From positions 1,116,001 to 1,180,000 of the forward strand of contig NZ_SJEV01000001.1 in assembly GCF_008642235.1 (NCBI RefSeq): DNA of 64,000 nt, written 5' to 3'. This stretch comes from Planctomonas psychrotolerans. GTDB lineage: Bacteria; Actinomycetota; Actinomycetes; Actinomycetales; Microbacteriaceae. The notes beneath the pieces are model-generated. The model was not told where the DNA came from, searched no databases, and saw nothing but the letters and a program-made list of their open reading frames with translations. Positions 35,971 to 44,909 of the stretch are shown piece after piece. Each line of letters opens with the position of its first letter. The stretch's first letter is position 1. The position numbers were made by a program, and so were the translations under genes.

Positions 35971-36939
35971 CTATGCCGTCGCTTCGGCGCGCCTCACCTC
36001 GGGGAACCGGAACAGGGCATCGGCGAACCGGTTGCGATTGCGTGCCCAAGTCAGGGCCCATCCGACGGCGAAGGCGGTCGTGACGGTGACGAAGTAGTGG
36101 ATCCACGGGTCGGTCACTCCGCTCCTCACGAGCCACCACCCCGCGATCCACAGGGCCACGAAATGGGTGACGTAGAAGACGATGGAGTCCCGGCCGATCC
36201 AGCCGAGGGCCCGTCGCACGACGCCGGGGGCCGAGGAAGGCGCGAGAAGCAGGCCGAGCACGATGCCGCCCAACGGTGCGATCACGAACACCGGGTCGTA
36301 CAGCAGGGGCGCACCCCACGCGCTCGCAACACCGAAGACCGCCACGGTCGCGAGACTCACCGGCAGCAGCCACCCTCGGTGGTTCTCTAGCGAAACGCGC
36401 TCTCGGTGTGCGCTGTAGAGGTGCCCCAGCACGAAGAACAGGAAGAGGAAGCAGAACCGGGACGCACGGAACACATCCGGCCCGAAGGCTCCGATCAGGG
36501 CGACAGCGAGTCCCACCCACATGGGGATATGCCACTTCACCATCAGCCACGCGATCGCGTAGTACGCGAGCAGGAACCACAGGTACCAGAGGTAGGTGGG
36601 CGGCACGAGGGGAATCCGCGCGAGAGTGTCGATCGTGAGGCGTGCGGACACCGCGAGGAAGACGAGGGACCACAGAAGGTACGGCCAGCCGATGCCGCGC
36701 AGCTTGCCGAGGAAATATCCTCGCGCCGGCTTGGCGAGCGAACGCGTCAGCAGCATCCCGGACAGGAACATCAGGAGGGGCATGCGGAACGGCTCGAAGA
36801 AGTCGAACCCGATGCTCAGCGATTGCGGGACCGTCTCGGCGAAGGTGTCGAGATTGACCTGGGCGTGGAAGGTGATGACCAGCACGATGGCCAGTCCGCG
36901 GAGCTGGTCCATTGACGCGATTCTCGTGCGATGTGCCAC
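35971..36939 (-). CDS. membrane acyltransferase (acyltransferase 3 / OafA-like)
   Basis: A 322-residue integral membrane protein with about ten hydrophobic segments. The N-terminal MDQLRGLAIVLVITFHA carries the Arg and His typical of acyltransferase-3 proteins that O-acetylate cell-surface polysaccharides or membrane sugars. The start is GTG at 36939 with only a weak GGAA upstream; an internal ATG at the MDQLRG sequence is an alternative. There is no fused SGNH domain. It is a single gene bordered by repeats on both sides. Confidence 0.85.
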   Translation of the reverse strand: MAHRTRIASMDQLRGLAIVLVITFHAQVNLDTFAETVPQSLSIGFDFFEPFRMPLLMFLSGMLLTRSLAKPARGYFLGKLRGIGWPYLLWSLVFLAVSARLTIDTLARIPLVPPTYLWYLWFLLAYYAIAWLMVKWHIPMWVGLAVALIGAFGPDVFRASRFCFLFLFFVLGHLYSAHRERVSLENHRGWLLPVSLATVAVFGVASAWGAPLLYDPVFVIAPLGGIVLGLLLAPSSAPGVVRRALGWIGRDSIVFYVTHFVALWIAGWWLVRSGVTDPWIHYFVTVTTAFAVGWALTWARNRNRFADALFRFPEVRRAEATA

Positions 36940-37202
36940 TGATGTTCCGATCTGTCGCCGATGAGGGACGGCCGACGCGATCGAACGAACCGGCCCGGGT
37001 ACCGCGCCGATCGAAGAACCGAGCGTCGCGGTTGGTGGGAGACGCTCGTTGTCTAGCCAGCACTCTAGCTCGCTTCAAGCCTCACGTCGAGTGAGGGTTG
37101 CAAATCGGTGGACGGAAGGGCGCAACGGCGTCGTGGCGAGGATGCGGTGCTTTCGGGGGCGTGGGTGCGGGGGCGTGCGGATCGCCGTCGCTGAATGCGT
37201 CT

Positions 37203-37524
37203 GAGGGACGCACGCACTCACGGTCCCTGAGCCCGTCGAAGGGACGCACTCACTCACGGTCCCTGAGCCCGTCGAAGGGACGAACCCCCACGGTTCTGAG
37301 CCTGTCGAACAAACGCACCCCACGGTCCCTGAGCCTGTCGAAGGGACGCACCCACTTACGGTCCCTGAGCCCGTCGAAGGGACACACTTATCTACGGTCC
37401 CTGAGCCCGTCGGAGGGACGCCCCCCACGGTCCCTGAGCCTGTCGAAGGGACGTAAGCCACGCCGTCCCAGACCTTGTCGGAGCGACGCACCCACTGACG
37501 GTCCCTGAGCCCGTCGAAGGGACA
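37203..37524. repeat. largest palindromic repeat array, about ten units
   Basis: Around ten copies of GGTCCCTGAGCCnGTCGAAGGGAC in one orientation, spaced about 30-37 bases apart with short varied spacers (CACnCACTnA and similar). A few copies are damaged, for example GTCGAACAAACGC and GACCTTGTCGGAGCGACGC. In one minus-strand frame the array reads as repeated STGSGTV, which gives false open frames. Confidence 0.9.
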
Positions 37525-37780
37525 TTCCTCGTTGCGGGCAGGCGGTCGTGGCGTGGCGTAGCCGCGGCGGGCAGAGGGCGGCGCCGGGAGGCTCCGCCCG
37601 CAGATGCCCCCGAGCCCCTCCGACGCCGCCCCCCGCTGGGTCCTCAACACGGCAGGGCTTTCGGCCGCCCCACCGGCCCGACCCGCAGGGGCCCTGACCT
37701 CGTCGGAACAACTCACCCACACGCAGACCGCGGGCGCCCTGAGTATCGCGACTGCCGTCCTCTCTTACACAGGCCGCCGA

Positions 37781-37798
37781 TGTGGACGGTTATCCACA
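37781..37798. promoter_or_regulatory. DnaA-box-like inverted repeat before the HNH gene
   Basis: TTATCCACA at 37790-37798 is an exact match to the DnaA-box consensus, and TGTGGA at 37781-37786 gives an inverted TGTGGA/TCCACA pair. It is 63 bases before the HNH gene start. A single box is not an origin; it may be regulatory or chance. Confidence 0.4.
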
Positions 37799-37860
37799 AA
37801 TCGCCGCTTGATCTGGGGTTCATCGGCGGGAATGTCGGTGGTGGGGTGGATCGTTGACGC

Positions 37861-39354
37861 ATGGACCCCACCGTCGAGGCGCTGACCGGGATCGCGGACG
37901 CGATCACCGACACGCTGCCCTGCGACGCGGTGGCCGGGCTGGATGATGTGCGTCTGCTGGCCGTGGTCCGTGCCGTGGAGGCGGTCGGTCGGCGGGTGGA
38001 CGCGTTGCGGGTCACGGTGGCGGCGGAGGTCGCGGAACGCTCCCGGAAACCTTTGGGTTCCGCGGGGCTCGCCGCTCGGTGCGGGTGCCGCACCCCCGCC
38101 GAGCTGCTGCAACGCACCACCCTCGCCTCCGCATCCACCCTGTACCGGCGGGTCACGCTGGGTGCCGCCGTCCGCCCCAGGGTGTCGCTGACCGGGGACC
38201 CGTTGCCGGCCCGGTTCGACCGGGTCGGTGCCGCATTCCGCGCCGGGACGATCGGCGTCGACACGGCGTCGGCGATCACCGGTGTGCTCGGGCCGCTGCA
38301 CGACCGGGTGGCCGCCGACTCGATTGGGCGCGCGGAGGAAGAGCTGGTGGCCGCGGCGACCGGTTCCGGGCCGGACACCCCGGTCCCGGCCGGTGCGGAC
38401 GAGGTGCGTGTTCAGGCGGTGGTGTGGCAGGCGTTCCTCCACCCCGACGGTGTCGAAGAGGCCGAAGAAGAAGCGATGCGGCACCGGTACTTCTCCATCG
38501 GCAGGCACCTGCACCGTGGGCTGGTTCCGATGAAGCTCCTGGTGCTGCCGGAGGCAGCGGGGCGGGTGGAGAAGTTCTTCGACGCACACCTCACCCCCAC
38601 CCAAGACCATCACCCCGAAGGTGCCGCTACCGGTGACACCACCGATGCCAAGGACACCATCGCCGCCGTGCCGGGTGAGACCCGGTCGAGGGACCAACAA
38701 CGCCACGACGTGTTCATCGCCCTCATCGACACCCTCGCCCGCACCCCCGGCACACCCCAGGTCGGTGGGGCTGCGCCGACCGTGCTCGTCACCGTGCACG
38801 CCGACGACCTCGCCCAAGGCCGCACCGTCGGATTCTCGGACGGGGTCGAGACCCCGCTGTCCGCGACCACGGTGGAGCAGATGATCTGCACCGGCGGCAC
38901 CCAGAACGTTGTTCTTGCCGGGAACGGGCGGGTCCTCGCCCTCGGATCCCCGGAACGGTGCTTCACCCCACGACAACGACGCGCCATCACCGCCCGAGAC
39001 GGCGGATGCATCATCCCCGGCTGCCCCATCCCGGCCACCTGGTGCGAGATCCACCACGTTGTCCCGGCCGCCGAAGGCGGACCGACTCACACGGACAACG
39101 GTGTGCTGCTGTGCTGGTTCCACCACCGCACCATCACCACCTCCGGCTGGCGCATCCGCATGCACCACGGTGCAACCCAAGTACAACCACCACCCTGGAT
39201 TAACCCCAACCCCGAATGGCGACCCGCCAGCAGAGCCCGCACCACCCGAAACACCCGCATGAGGCATGGCTCCCCCACACGCACGCCGAGTCGAGGGCGC
39301 AGGTCTAGCCGATCACCAGGGAGGACCGTGACCTGGCAGGAGTCGATCGAATGA
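37861..39354 (+). CDS. DUF222 / HNH endonuclease family protein (13E12-like)
   Basis: A 497-residue protein with an N-terminal DUF222 domain (about 20-330) and a C-terminal HNH nuclease motif: CIIPGCPIPATWCEIHHVVP, then GGPTHTDNGVLLCWFHHR at about 380-425, with zinc-type Cys and the His-His pair. These proteins are numerous in actinobacterial genomes and often multi-copy; the mycobacterial 13E12 family is related. Function is unproven. The C-terminus is basic and low-complexity. No strong ribosome binding site is seen. It is flanked by repeat arrays on both sides, which fits a mobile or duplicating gene, but I see no terminal repeats. Confidence 0.9.
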   Translation: MDPTVEALTGIADAITDTLPCDAVAGLDDVRLLAVVRAVEAVGRRVDALRVTVAAEVAERSRKPLGSAGLAARCGCRTPAELLQRTTLASASTLYRRVTLGAAVRPRVSLTGDPLPARFDRVGAAFRAGTIGVDTASAITGVLGPLHDRVAADSIGRAEEELVAAATGSGPDTPVPAGADEVRVQAVVWQAFLHPDGVEEAEEEAMRHRYFSIGRHLHRGLVPMKLLVLPEAAGRVEKFFDAHLTPTQDHHPEGAATGDTTDAKDTIAAVPGETRSRDQQRHDVFIALIDTLARTPGTPQVGGAAPTVLVTVHADDLAQGRTVGFSDGVETPLSATTVEQMICTGGTQNVVLAGNGRVLALGSPERCFTPRQRRAITARDGGCIIPGCPIPATWCEIHHVVPAAEGGPTHTDNGVLLCWFHHRTITTSGWRIRMHHGATQVQPPPWINPNPEWRPASRARTTRNTRMRHGSPTRTPSRGRRSSRSPGRTVTWQESIE

Positions 39355-39440
39355 TGCTCAGCCTTGAAAAAGCGGAGTGCACCATCGCCGCGGGAGCTTA
39401 CCCAGCGCAAACCCTTCCGCCACGCCCCCTCAGGCCACCG

Positions 39441-39518
39441 CTACTCCGGTCGGGCCCGCTACTCCGGCCGGTCCCCCTACTCCGGCCGGTCCCCCTACTC
39501 CGGTCGGTCCCCCTACTC
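39441..39518. repeat. 18-bp tandem repeat at the GH42 stop codon
   Basis: Four full copies and a partial fifth of CTACTCCGGnCGGnCCCC start at 39441, 39459, 39477, 39495 and 39513. The CTA of the fifth is the minus-strand TAG stop of the beta-galactosidase. Because 18 is a multiple of three, each unit puts another TAG in the same frame beyond the gene. Confidence 0.85.
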
Positions 39519-41537
39519 GCGCACGACGGCACAGGCGCCGCCGGCCAGCTCGAAGCCCCGGTCCACGGCGCGATCGCCGAGCAGGTCGTGCCCGGCAACG
39601 GTGTCGATGCGCACGGCGTCCGCACCGTGGTTCAGCAGGAAGACGAAGGAGCCGGTGTCACCGATGCGACGCACCGCCTCAACGCCACGCGGCACGACGA
39701 TGGATGCGGCGACTCCGGACTCCGCAAGGAGCCGGTCGACGAGATCCGCGAGGGCGGCGCGGCCGAGCGTCGTGGAGACGTACCAGGCTGTACCGGCAGT
39801 GCTCCCACCGGCCGCGCCATCGCCGATCGCACGACGGGTGACCGCCGGATGACCTGCGAGGTCACCGTCAGCGTACGACGCGATGATTTCGGCATCGTCG
39901 GCATGCAGCCGCTCGGTCCAGCCATCGGCCTTCCAGCCGTTGTCGAGGGTCACGCTCTGCCCGGCGAGGAGGGGGAAGAACTCCTCCGACATCACGCCGA
40001 GCATGTCCTTGAACGCCCCGGGATAGCCGCCCGTGCGCACCCGGTTGGTCGGGTCGACGATGCCGGAGAGGTGGGTCACCACGACGTGTCCGCCGTCCGC
40101 CGCGAATTCGGCGAGCGCACGGGCTGTGTCGTCCGATGCGAGGAACAGGCTCGGCACGATGACGAGACGGTACCGGTCGAGGTCGACCCACGGAGGCACC
40201 ACGTCGGTCAGCACGCCCGCGTCGAACAGGGCCCGGTGGAGATTGCGACCGGTGTCCCAGATCGGTTCGTCGTTGACCGGCTTAGGTCCGGACTTCCACG
40301 CCCAGAACGCTTCCTCATCGATCAGCAGTGCGACGCGCGCGGGTTCCACGAGGGTGCCCACGACGTCGCGCAGGGCGTCGAGGTTGCGACCCAGTTCGCA
40401 GACGTCGGCCCAGACCTTCGAGCGGGTGCCCGCGTGCGGCACCATCGCGGAGTGGAACTGCTCGGCACCGGCGCTGGATGCCCGCCACTGGAAGAACAGC
40501 GCGCCGTCGGAGCCGCGGGCGACATGGCTGAGGCTGTTGCGCACGAGTTCGCCCGGCACCTTCGCGCGGTTGCGCGGCTGCCAGTTCACGGCGCTCGACG
40601 AGTGCTCCATGAGCAGCCACGGCTGGCCGAGTCGCATGCCGCGCATGCGATCGGCGCTCATCGCGAGCTCCTGCTCGCGGGCGGGGTCCTCGCCGATCGT
40701 GTAGTGATCGTTGGCCAGCACGTCCATGCGCGGGGCCCACCGGGCGTAGTCGGCCACGCTCGGCCGGGTGCTCACCATGAAGTTCGTGGTGACGGGCAGG
40801 TGCGGCGTCGCGGCGCGGAGCACGGCGGCCTCGGCCTCGAAGTGCTCGAGCAGCGCCGCCGACGAGAAGCGATCGAAGTCGAGCTGCAGGCCAGGGTTCG
40901 GCACCGTCTCGCTGTCCCGGGGTGGGAGCACCTGGGCGAAGTCGACGTAGCGGTGTCCCCAGAAGGCCGTGCCCCAGGCCTGGTTGAGGGCGTCGATGGT
41001 CGAGTACTTGTCCACGAGCCAGCGGCGGAAGTGCGCGGCGGACTCGTCGCAGAAGCAAGTGCGGTTGCCGCCGCCCAGCTCGTTGCTGACGTGCCACATC
41101 TTTAGAGCCGGGTGGTCGCCGTAGCGGGCGGCCAGTACCTCGGCGATGCGCAGGGCGTGCGTGCGCCAGATCGGCGTGCTGGCGCACCAGCCCAGTCGCC
41201 CGCCCTGCCAGTACCGCTTGCCCTCCCGGGTGACCGGGAGGATCTCCGGGTGCTTCTGGTGCAGCCAGATGGGTGGCGCGGCGGTCGGGGTGGCCAGGTC
41301 GACCGAGATCCCCGCGGCGTGCAGCAGGTCGAAGACGGTGTCGAGCCACTCGAACTCGAATCGCCCCTCCTCCGGTTCGTAGTTGCCCCAGGAGAACACC
41401 CCGAGGGTGACGATGTTCACCCTCGCCTCGGTCATGAGGCGGATGTCCTCCTCCCATGTCTCGGGCGACCACTGGTCGGGGTTGTAATCCCCGCCGTAGC
41501 TCATGCCGTCGGTGGGCCAGGTGGTCGAGCGTGTCAT
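39513..41537 (-). CDS. intracellular beta-galactosidase, GH42 (locus 3)
   Basis: A 674-residue GH42 enzyme, paralogous to the one at 9284-11323. The acid/base is Glu153 in HVSNELGGG, where the Tyr common after NE is Leu, and the nucleophile is Glu311 in LMEHSSS. A CxC-containing segment (NRTCFCDESAAHF) may form part of the GH42 zinc site. There is no signal peptide. Its ATG overlaps the permease stop (ATGA), making it last in the operon GH31, binding protein, two permeases, GH42. Removing beta-galactose from xyloglucan-type side chains would fit the alpha-xylosidase-like partner, but beta-galactan or arabinoside substrates are possible. Confidence 0.92.
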   Translation of the reverse strand: MTRSTTWPTDGMSYGGDYNPDQWSPETWEEDIRLMTEARVNIVTLGVFSWGNYEPEEGRFEFEWLDTVFDLLHAAGISVDLATPTAAPPIWLHQKHPEILPVTREGKRYWQGGRLGWCASTPIWRTHALRIAEVLAARYGDHPALKMWHVSNELGGGNRTCFCDESAAHFRRWLVDKYSTIDALNQAWGTAFWGHRYVDFAQVLPPRDSETVPNPGLQLDFDRFSSAALLEHFEAEAAVLRAATPHLPVTTNFMVSTRPSVADYARWAPRMDVLANDHYTIGEDPAREQELAMSADRMRGMRLGQPWLLMEHSSSAVNWQPRNRAKVPGELVRNSLSHVARGSDGALFFQWRASSAGAEQFHSAMVPHAGTRSKVWADVCELGRNLDALRDVVGTLVEPARVALLIDEEAFWAWKSGPKPVNDEPIWDTGRNLHRALFDAGVLTDVVPPWVDLDRYRLVIVPSLFLASDDTARALAEFAADGGHVVVTHLSGIVDPTNRVRTGGYPGAFKDMLGVMSEEFFPLLAGQSVTLDNGWKADGWTERLHADDAEIIASYADGDLAGHPAVTRRAIGDGAAGGSTAGTAWYVSTTLGRAALADLVDRLLAESGVAASIVVPRGVEAVRRIGDTGSFVFLLNHGADAVRIDTVAGHDLLGDRAVDRGFELAGGACAVVRE

Positions 41538-42448
41538 CCCTTGAGTCCTCCGGAGATCAGGTCGAGTCGCCAGAACCGCTGCAGGAACAGCACCAGGCAG
41601 ATGAGCGGGATGATCGACACCGCGGCGCCGATGATCGCGAGCGAGTACAGGGCCGGTGAACCGGATCCCTTCGCGAGCAGGGTGTAGAGGCCCACGGTGA
41701 GGGGGTAGTCGCCCTGATCGGAGAGCATCACGAACGGCAGCAGGAAGTTGTTCCAGATGCCGACGAACTGCAGCAGGAACACGGTCACCATGCCGGGCAC
41801 CATGATCGGCAGCACGATCAGCCGGAAGACGCGCCACTCGGATGCCCCGTCGATGCGACCGGCCTCGAGGATGTCCGTGGGAATCGCGGATGCGGCGAAC
41901 ACCCGGGACAGGTAGATGCCGAACGGGCTGATGATGCTCGGCAGCAGCACCGAGATCGGACCGCCGGCGAGGCCGAGCTCCGACAGCAGCAGGTACTGCG
42001 GCACGGCCAGGGTGATACCGGGGATGAGCACCCCGCCGAGGATCGAGTAGAAGATGAGGTCGCGACCGCGGAAGTCGAACTTCGCGAGCGCGTATCCGGC
42101 CGCCGCGGAGACGAGGGTGGAGACCACGCCACCGACGCCCGCATAGAGCAGCGAGTTCGCCGCCCACGAGCCGAACTGGCCCCCACCGTAACTGAACAGG
42201 TCGCCGAGGTTCTGCCAGAGCCCGGAGCCCGGCGCGAACGAGAACGTGGTGAAGAGCTCCCCGCGCGACTTGGTGGACGCGATGAACACCCAGATCACCG
42301 GGATGAGGCAGTAGATGGCGCCGATCACGAGGATGACGGTGGGGATGGCGGCTCCCCACGACATGCGACCCGACGTCCGGCCCGACGGACGCGCTCGTCC
42401 AGCGGTCGTCGAAGCCGGAACGGCCGTTGCGGCGGTCGTGGCGGTCAT
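41534..42448 (-). CDS. sugar ABC transporter permease (locus 3, MalG/AraQ type)
   Basis: A 304-residue permease with six predicted membrane segments and EAA loop DILEAGRIDGASEWRVFRLI. Start and stop overlap both neighbours as ATGA (42445-42448 and 41534-41537), so three genes are coupled. It forms the channel with the next permease. Confidence 0.92.
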   Translation of the reverse strand: MTATTAATAVPASTTAGRARPSGRTSGRMSWGAAIPTVILVIGAIYCLIPVIWVFIASTKSRGELFTTFSFAPGSGLWQNLGDLFSYGGGQFGSWAANSLLYAGVGGVVSTLVSAAAGYALAKFDFRGRDLIFYSILGGVLIPGITLAVPQYLLLSELGLAGGPISVLLPSIISPFGIYLSRVFAASAIPTDILEAGRIDGASEWRVFRLIVLPIMVPGMVTVFLLQFVGIWNNFLLPFVMLSDQGDYPLTVGLYTLLAKGSGSPALYSLAIIGAAVSIIPLICLVLFLQRFWRLDLISGGLKG

Positions 42449-43422
42449 GCGCGTTCTCCGAACTTCTTGCGGTTGACGATGCCGAGGATGATGAGCGACA
42501 GCGCGACGGTACCCAGGGCGAGGAGCGTGGACGACGCGGCCGCGGCGGGCAGGTTGTCGGTGAGGAACGCGTCGCGGTAGATGGTCATGAGCGGTGCCCA
42601 CGTCTGACTGATGTCATTCGTCATGGGCTTCAGGGTCATCGGCTCGCCGTAGAGCTGCAGGGTGCCGATCAACGCGAAGACGGTGGTGAGCACGATCGCC
42701 GGTCCGACGAGGGGCACCTTCACCCGGAGCGCGATCTGGAACTCATTGGCGCCGTCGAGACGGGCGGCCTCGTACAACTCGGCCGGGATGCCCCGGAGGG
42801 ACGTGTAGATGATGATCATGTTGAAGCCCACGCCGCCCCAGATCGCGATGTTCGCCAGCGACCCGAAGAGCGCGTTGCCCTCGAGGAACGGGATGGTGCC
42901 GAAGCCCATCTGCTCGGAGATGTAGGAGAACGGGCTGGTGCTCGGCAGGTACATGAAGCCCCACATGAGCGCGGCGACGACACCGGGCACGGCGTAGGGG
43001 ATGAAGATCGCGGTTCGGGAGAAGCGCTTCGCCCGCACCGCGGGGACGTCGAGCAGCAGGGCGAAGAGAAGCGCCAGCCCGAGGGTCAGGGGAACCGCGA
43101 TGATCCCGTAGACGGCCATTCTCCCGAAGCTCGCGAGAAGCTCGGGGTCGGACAGCACCGCGGTGTAGTTCTCGAGGCCCACGAACACCTCGACGCGACG
43201 GCCGAAGGTTCCGCCCGACTGCAGGCGGTACGCCCGCAGGCTGAGCCAGATGGCGTACAGCACCGGAATCAGCATGAAGACGACGTAGAGCACGACGGCG
43301 GGCGCCGCGAACAGATACGGCGCGAAGCGGCCGCGGATGCGACCGCGCTTCGGCGGCGCGCCGTTGCGTCCGGCGGTGCGCGCGACCGTCGACTTGACGG
43401 GCGCGAGATTGCTAGTGGTCAC
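42445..43422 (-). CDS. sugar ABC transporter permease (locus 3, UgpA/MalF type)
   Basis: A 325-residue permease with six predicted membrane segments and EAA loop ELYEAARLDGANEFQIALRV. The GTG at 43422 is chosen because AGGAAGAAG lies upstream; a GTG 30 bases earlier has no such site. The gene starts 62 bases after a large hairpin that follows the binding-protein gene. Confidence 0.91.
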   Translation of the reverse strand: MTTSNLAPVKSTVARTAGRNGAPPKRGRIRGRFAPYLFAAPAVVLYVVFMLIPVLYAIWLSLRAYRLQSGGTFGRRVEVFVGLENYTAVLSDPELLASFGRMAVYGIIAVPLTLGLALLFALLLDVPAVRAKRFSRTAIFIPYAVPGVVAALMWGFMYLPSTSPFSYISEQMGFGTIPFLEGNALFGSLANIAIWGGVGFNMIIIYTSLRGIPAELYEAARLDGANEFQIALRVKVPLVGPAIVLTTVFALIGTLQLYGEPMTLKPMTNDISQTWAPLMTIYRDAFLTDNLPAAAASSTLLALGTVALSLIILGIVNRKKFGERA

Positions 43423-43483
43423 GGATGTTGCTTCTTCCTGTCCGTACGGCACGGGATGGAGGGGCGTGCACAGGGATGGGTGA

Positions 43484-43567
43484 GGATGCGGCCCGGCCGG
43501 CGGCCCGGCCGGTAGTCCGACTCGACGGTCGAATCGGACCGTCGATCAGACCGGCCGGGCCGCATCC
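43484..43567 (-). terminator. large structured hairpin at the binding-protein/permease junction (locus 3)
   Basis: A perfect 17-bp outer stem (43484-43500 with 43551-43567, GGATGCGGCCCGGCCGG and complement) encloses a second inverted repeat (GACGGTC with GACCGTC). It begins 12 bases after the binding-protein stop and ends 62 before the permease. There is no T-run. Partial termination or protection of the upstream mRNA would give more binding protein than permease. Confidence 0.85.
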
Positions 43568-43578
43568 TCGGGGTGGAG

Positions 43579-44871
43579 CTAGTCGTTCGAGACCTCGTAG
43601 CCCGACGTCTTCATGTCGTCGACGACGGCCTCCTGCGTGGCGATGAAGGCGTCGCGCCACGGGGTTCCGTCGGCGATGGCCTTGTTCAGGCGGTCCTCGA
43701 AGACCATCTTGGCGAGGTTGACGTTCGGACCCCAGGTGACCGGGATGGTCTCGGCCGAGATGGCCGCGGCCTCCTCGTAGAAGGTGGTCTGCTGCGGCAT
43801 CAACGCGGGCGGCTCGCTCGACGCGGCCATCTCCTGGCCGACGATCGATGCGGGGTACACCTGGCGCGACGAGAGCAGCAGTTCGTTGCCGTCCTCGCTG
43901 GCGTTGAACCACTTGGCGAACTCGGCGGCTTCCTCCGGGTGCTCGCTCTCCTTGGTCACGATCATTCCGGAACCGCCCTGGTAGGCGACCTTGGCGTCAC
44001 CGGGCGTCCACTGCGGGAGCGGCGCCATGGCCCAGTTACCTGCCGTGTCGGGGGCGACGCCGTAGAAGACGCCGGATGCCCAGATCCCGGCGGGCCAGGA
44101 GAGCATCGTGCCGTCGTTCAGCTTGGCGTTGTACTCCGGGGTGAGGAGGGGTTCGGTGGAGATGGCGCCCTCCTTCACGAGGCCCTCGAAGAAGTCGGCG
44201 ACCTCGAGGGATGCCTCGTCGGCGATACCCACGGTCCACACGCCGTCCTCGAGCGACCACCATTCGGAGCCGGCCTGAGCCGCGACGCCGGCGTAGAAGC
44301 CGAGCTCGCTCGGCGGCAGCGACGTGAGGACGCTGTTCGGGTCGTTCGCCTTGACCCCCCGGGCCACCTCGCCGAACTCCTCCCACGTGGTGGGAACCGC
44401 GAGACCCATCTCCTCGAGCCGGTCCTGACGGTAGGTGAGGGCCATCGGTCCCACGTCCTGCGGGATGGCGTAGACCGCACCGTCGAAGCGGGTCTGGTCC
44501 CAGGTGCCCTCGGTGAAGGCATCCTCGGCGTCGCCCACGTACTCGGTGATGTCGAGCGGAACGTCGGCCACGATCATCGCGGGGAGCGTCGTGTACTCCA
44601 CCAGCGCGACGTCGGGGGCGTTGCCCGCGCGAGCGGCCGTGAGCAGCTTCGCGGACGAGTCGTCACCACCACCGGCGTCGGTGTGCTCGACCTGGATGTC
44701 GGGGTTGGCCTCGTTCCATTCGGCGATGACGTCTTCGTAGCCCACCCCCCAGCCCCAGAACGTGAGGGTGACGGGGCCGTCGGACCCGCCTCTGGATTCG
44801 GCCGAGCAGGCGGTGAGTCCGCCGGTGAGCGCCAGGATGGCGCCGGCGGCGATCAAGCGTCGTGAACGCAT
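43579..44871 (-). CDS. sugar ABC transporter substrate-binding lipoprotein (locus 3)
   Basis: A 430-residue solute-binding protein with a signal peptide ending in LTAC (Cys22) and a two-lobe sugar-binding body (VTLTFWGWGVGYEDVIAEWN). AAGGAG lies 6 bases before the ATG. It lies between the alpha-xylosidase-like gene and the permeases, and presumably delivers a branched oligosaccharide. The gap to the upstream GH31 gene is 103 bases and contains short tandem repeats. Confidence 0.91.
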   Translation of the reverse strand: MRSRRLIAAGAILALTGGLTACSAESRGGSDGPVTLTFWGWGVGYEDVIAEWNEANPDIQVEHTDAGGGDDSSAKLLTAARAGNAPDVALVEYTTLPAMIVADVPLDITEYVGDAEDAFTEGTWDQTRFDGAVYAIPQDVGPMALTYRQDRLEEMGLAVPTTWEEFGEVARGVKANDPNSVLTSLPPSELGFYAGVAAQAGSEWWSLEDGVWTVGIADEASLEVADFFEGLVKEGAISTEPLLTPEYNAKLNDGTMLSWPAGIWASGVFYGVAPDTAGNWAMAPLPQWTPGDAKVAYQGGSGMIVTKESEHPEEAAEFAKWFNASEDGNELLLSSRQVYPASIVGQEMAASSEPPALMPQQTTFYEEAAAISAETIPVTWGPNVNLAKMVFEDRLNKAIADGTPWRDAFIATQEAVVDDMKTSGYEVSND

Positions 44872-44909
44872 GGGTATCTCCTTCGATGTGATGTGGTGCA
44901 GTGCGGTGC

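Larger units (their letters stand above)
36940..37860. other. 920-base intergenic region without a convincing gene
   Basis: Between the divergent acyltransferase and HNH genes I find no supported coding sequence. The middle (37203-37524) is a palindromic repeat array. The right part holds a short 93-codon frame (37604-37885) that overlaps the HNH start and has no ribosome binding site or recognisable motif. A DnaA-box-like sequence lies near the right end. Confidence 0.7.

Noticed and set aside
37203-37524. CRISPR array
   Set aside because: Units are palindromic, spacers are short, similar to each other and of unequal length, and no cas genes are present. They belong to a dispersed repeat family.
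37781-37798. Replication origin
   Set aside because: Only one DnaA-box match is seen, with no AT-rich unwinding element, dnaA or dnaN nearby.
37604-37885. 93-codon frame before the HNH gene
   Set aside because: No ribosome binding site, no recognisable motif, biased composition, and overlap with the HNH start.
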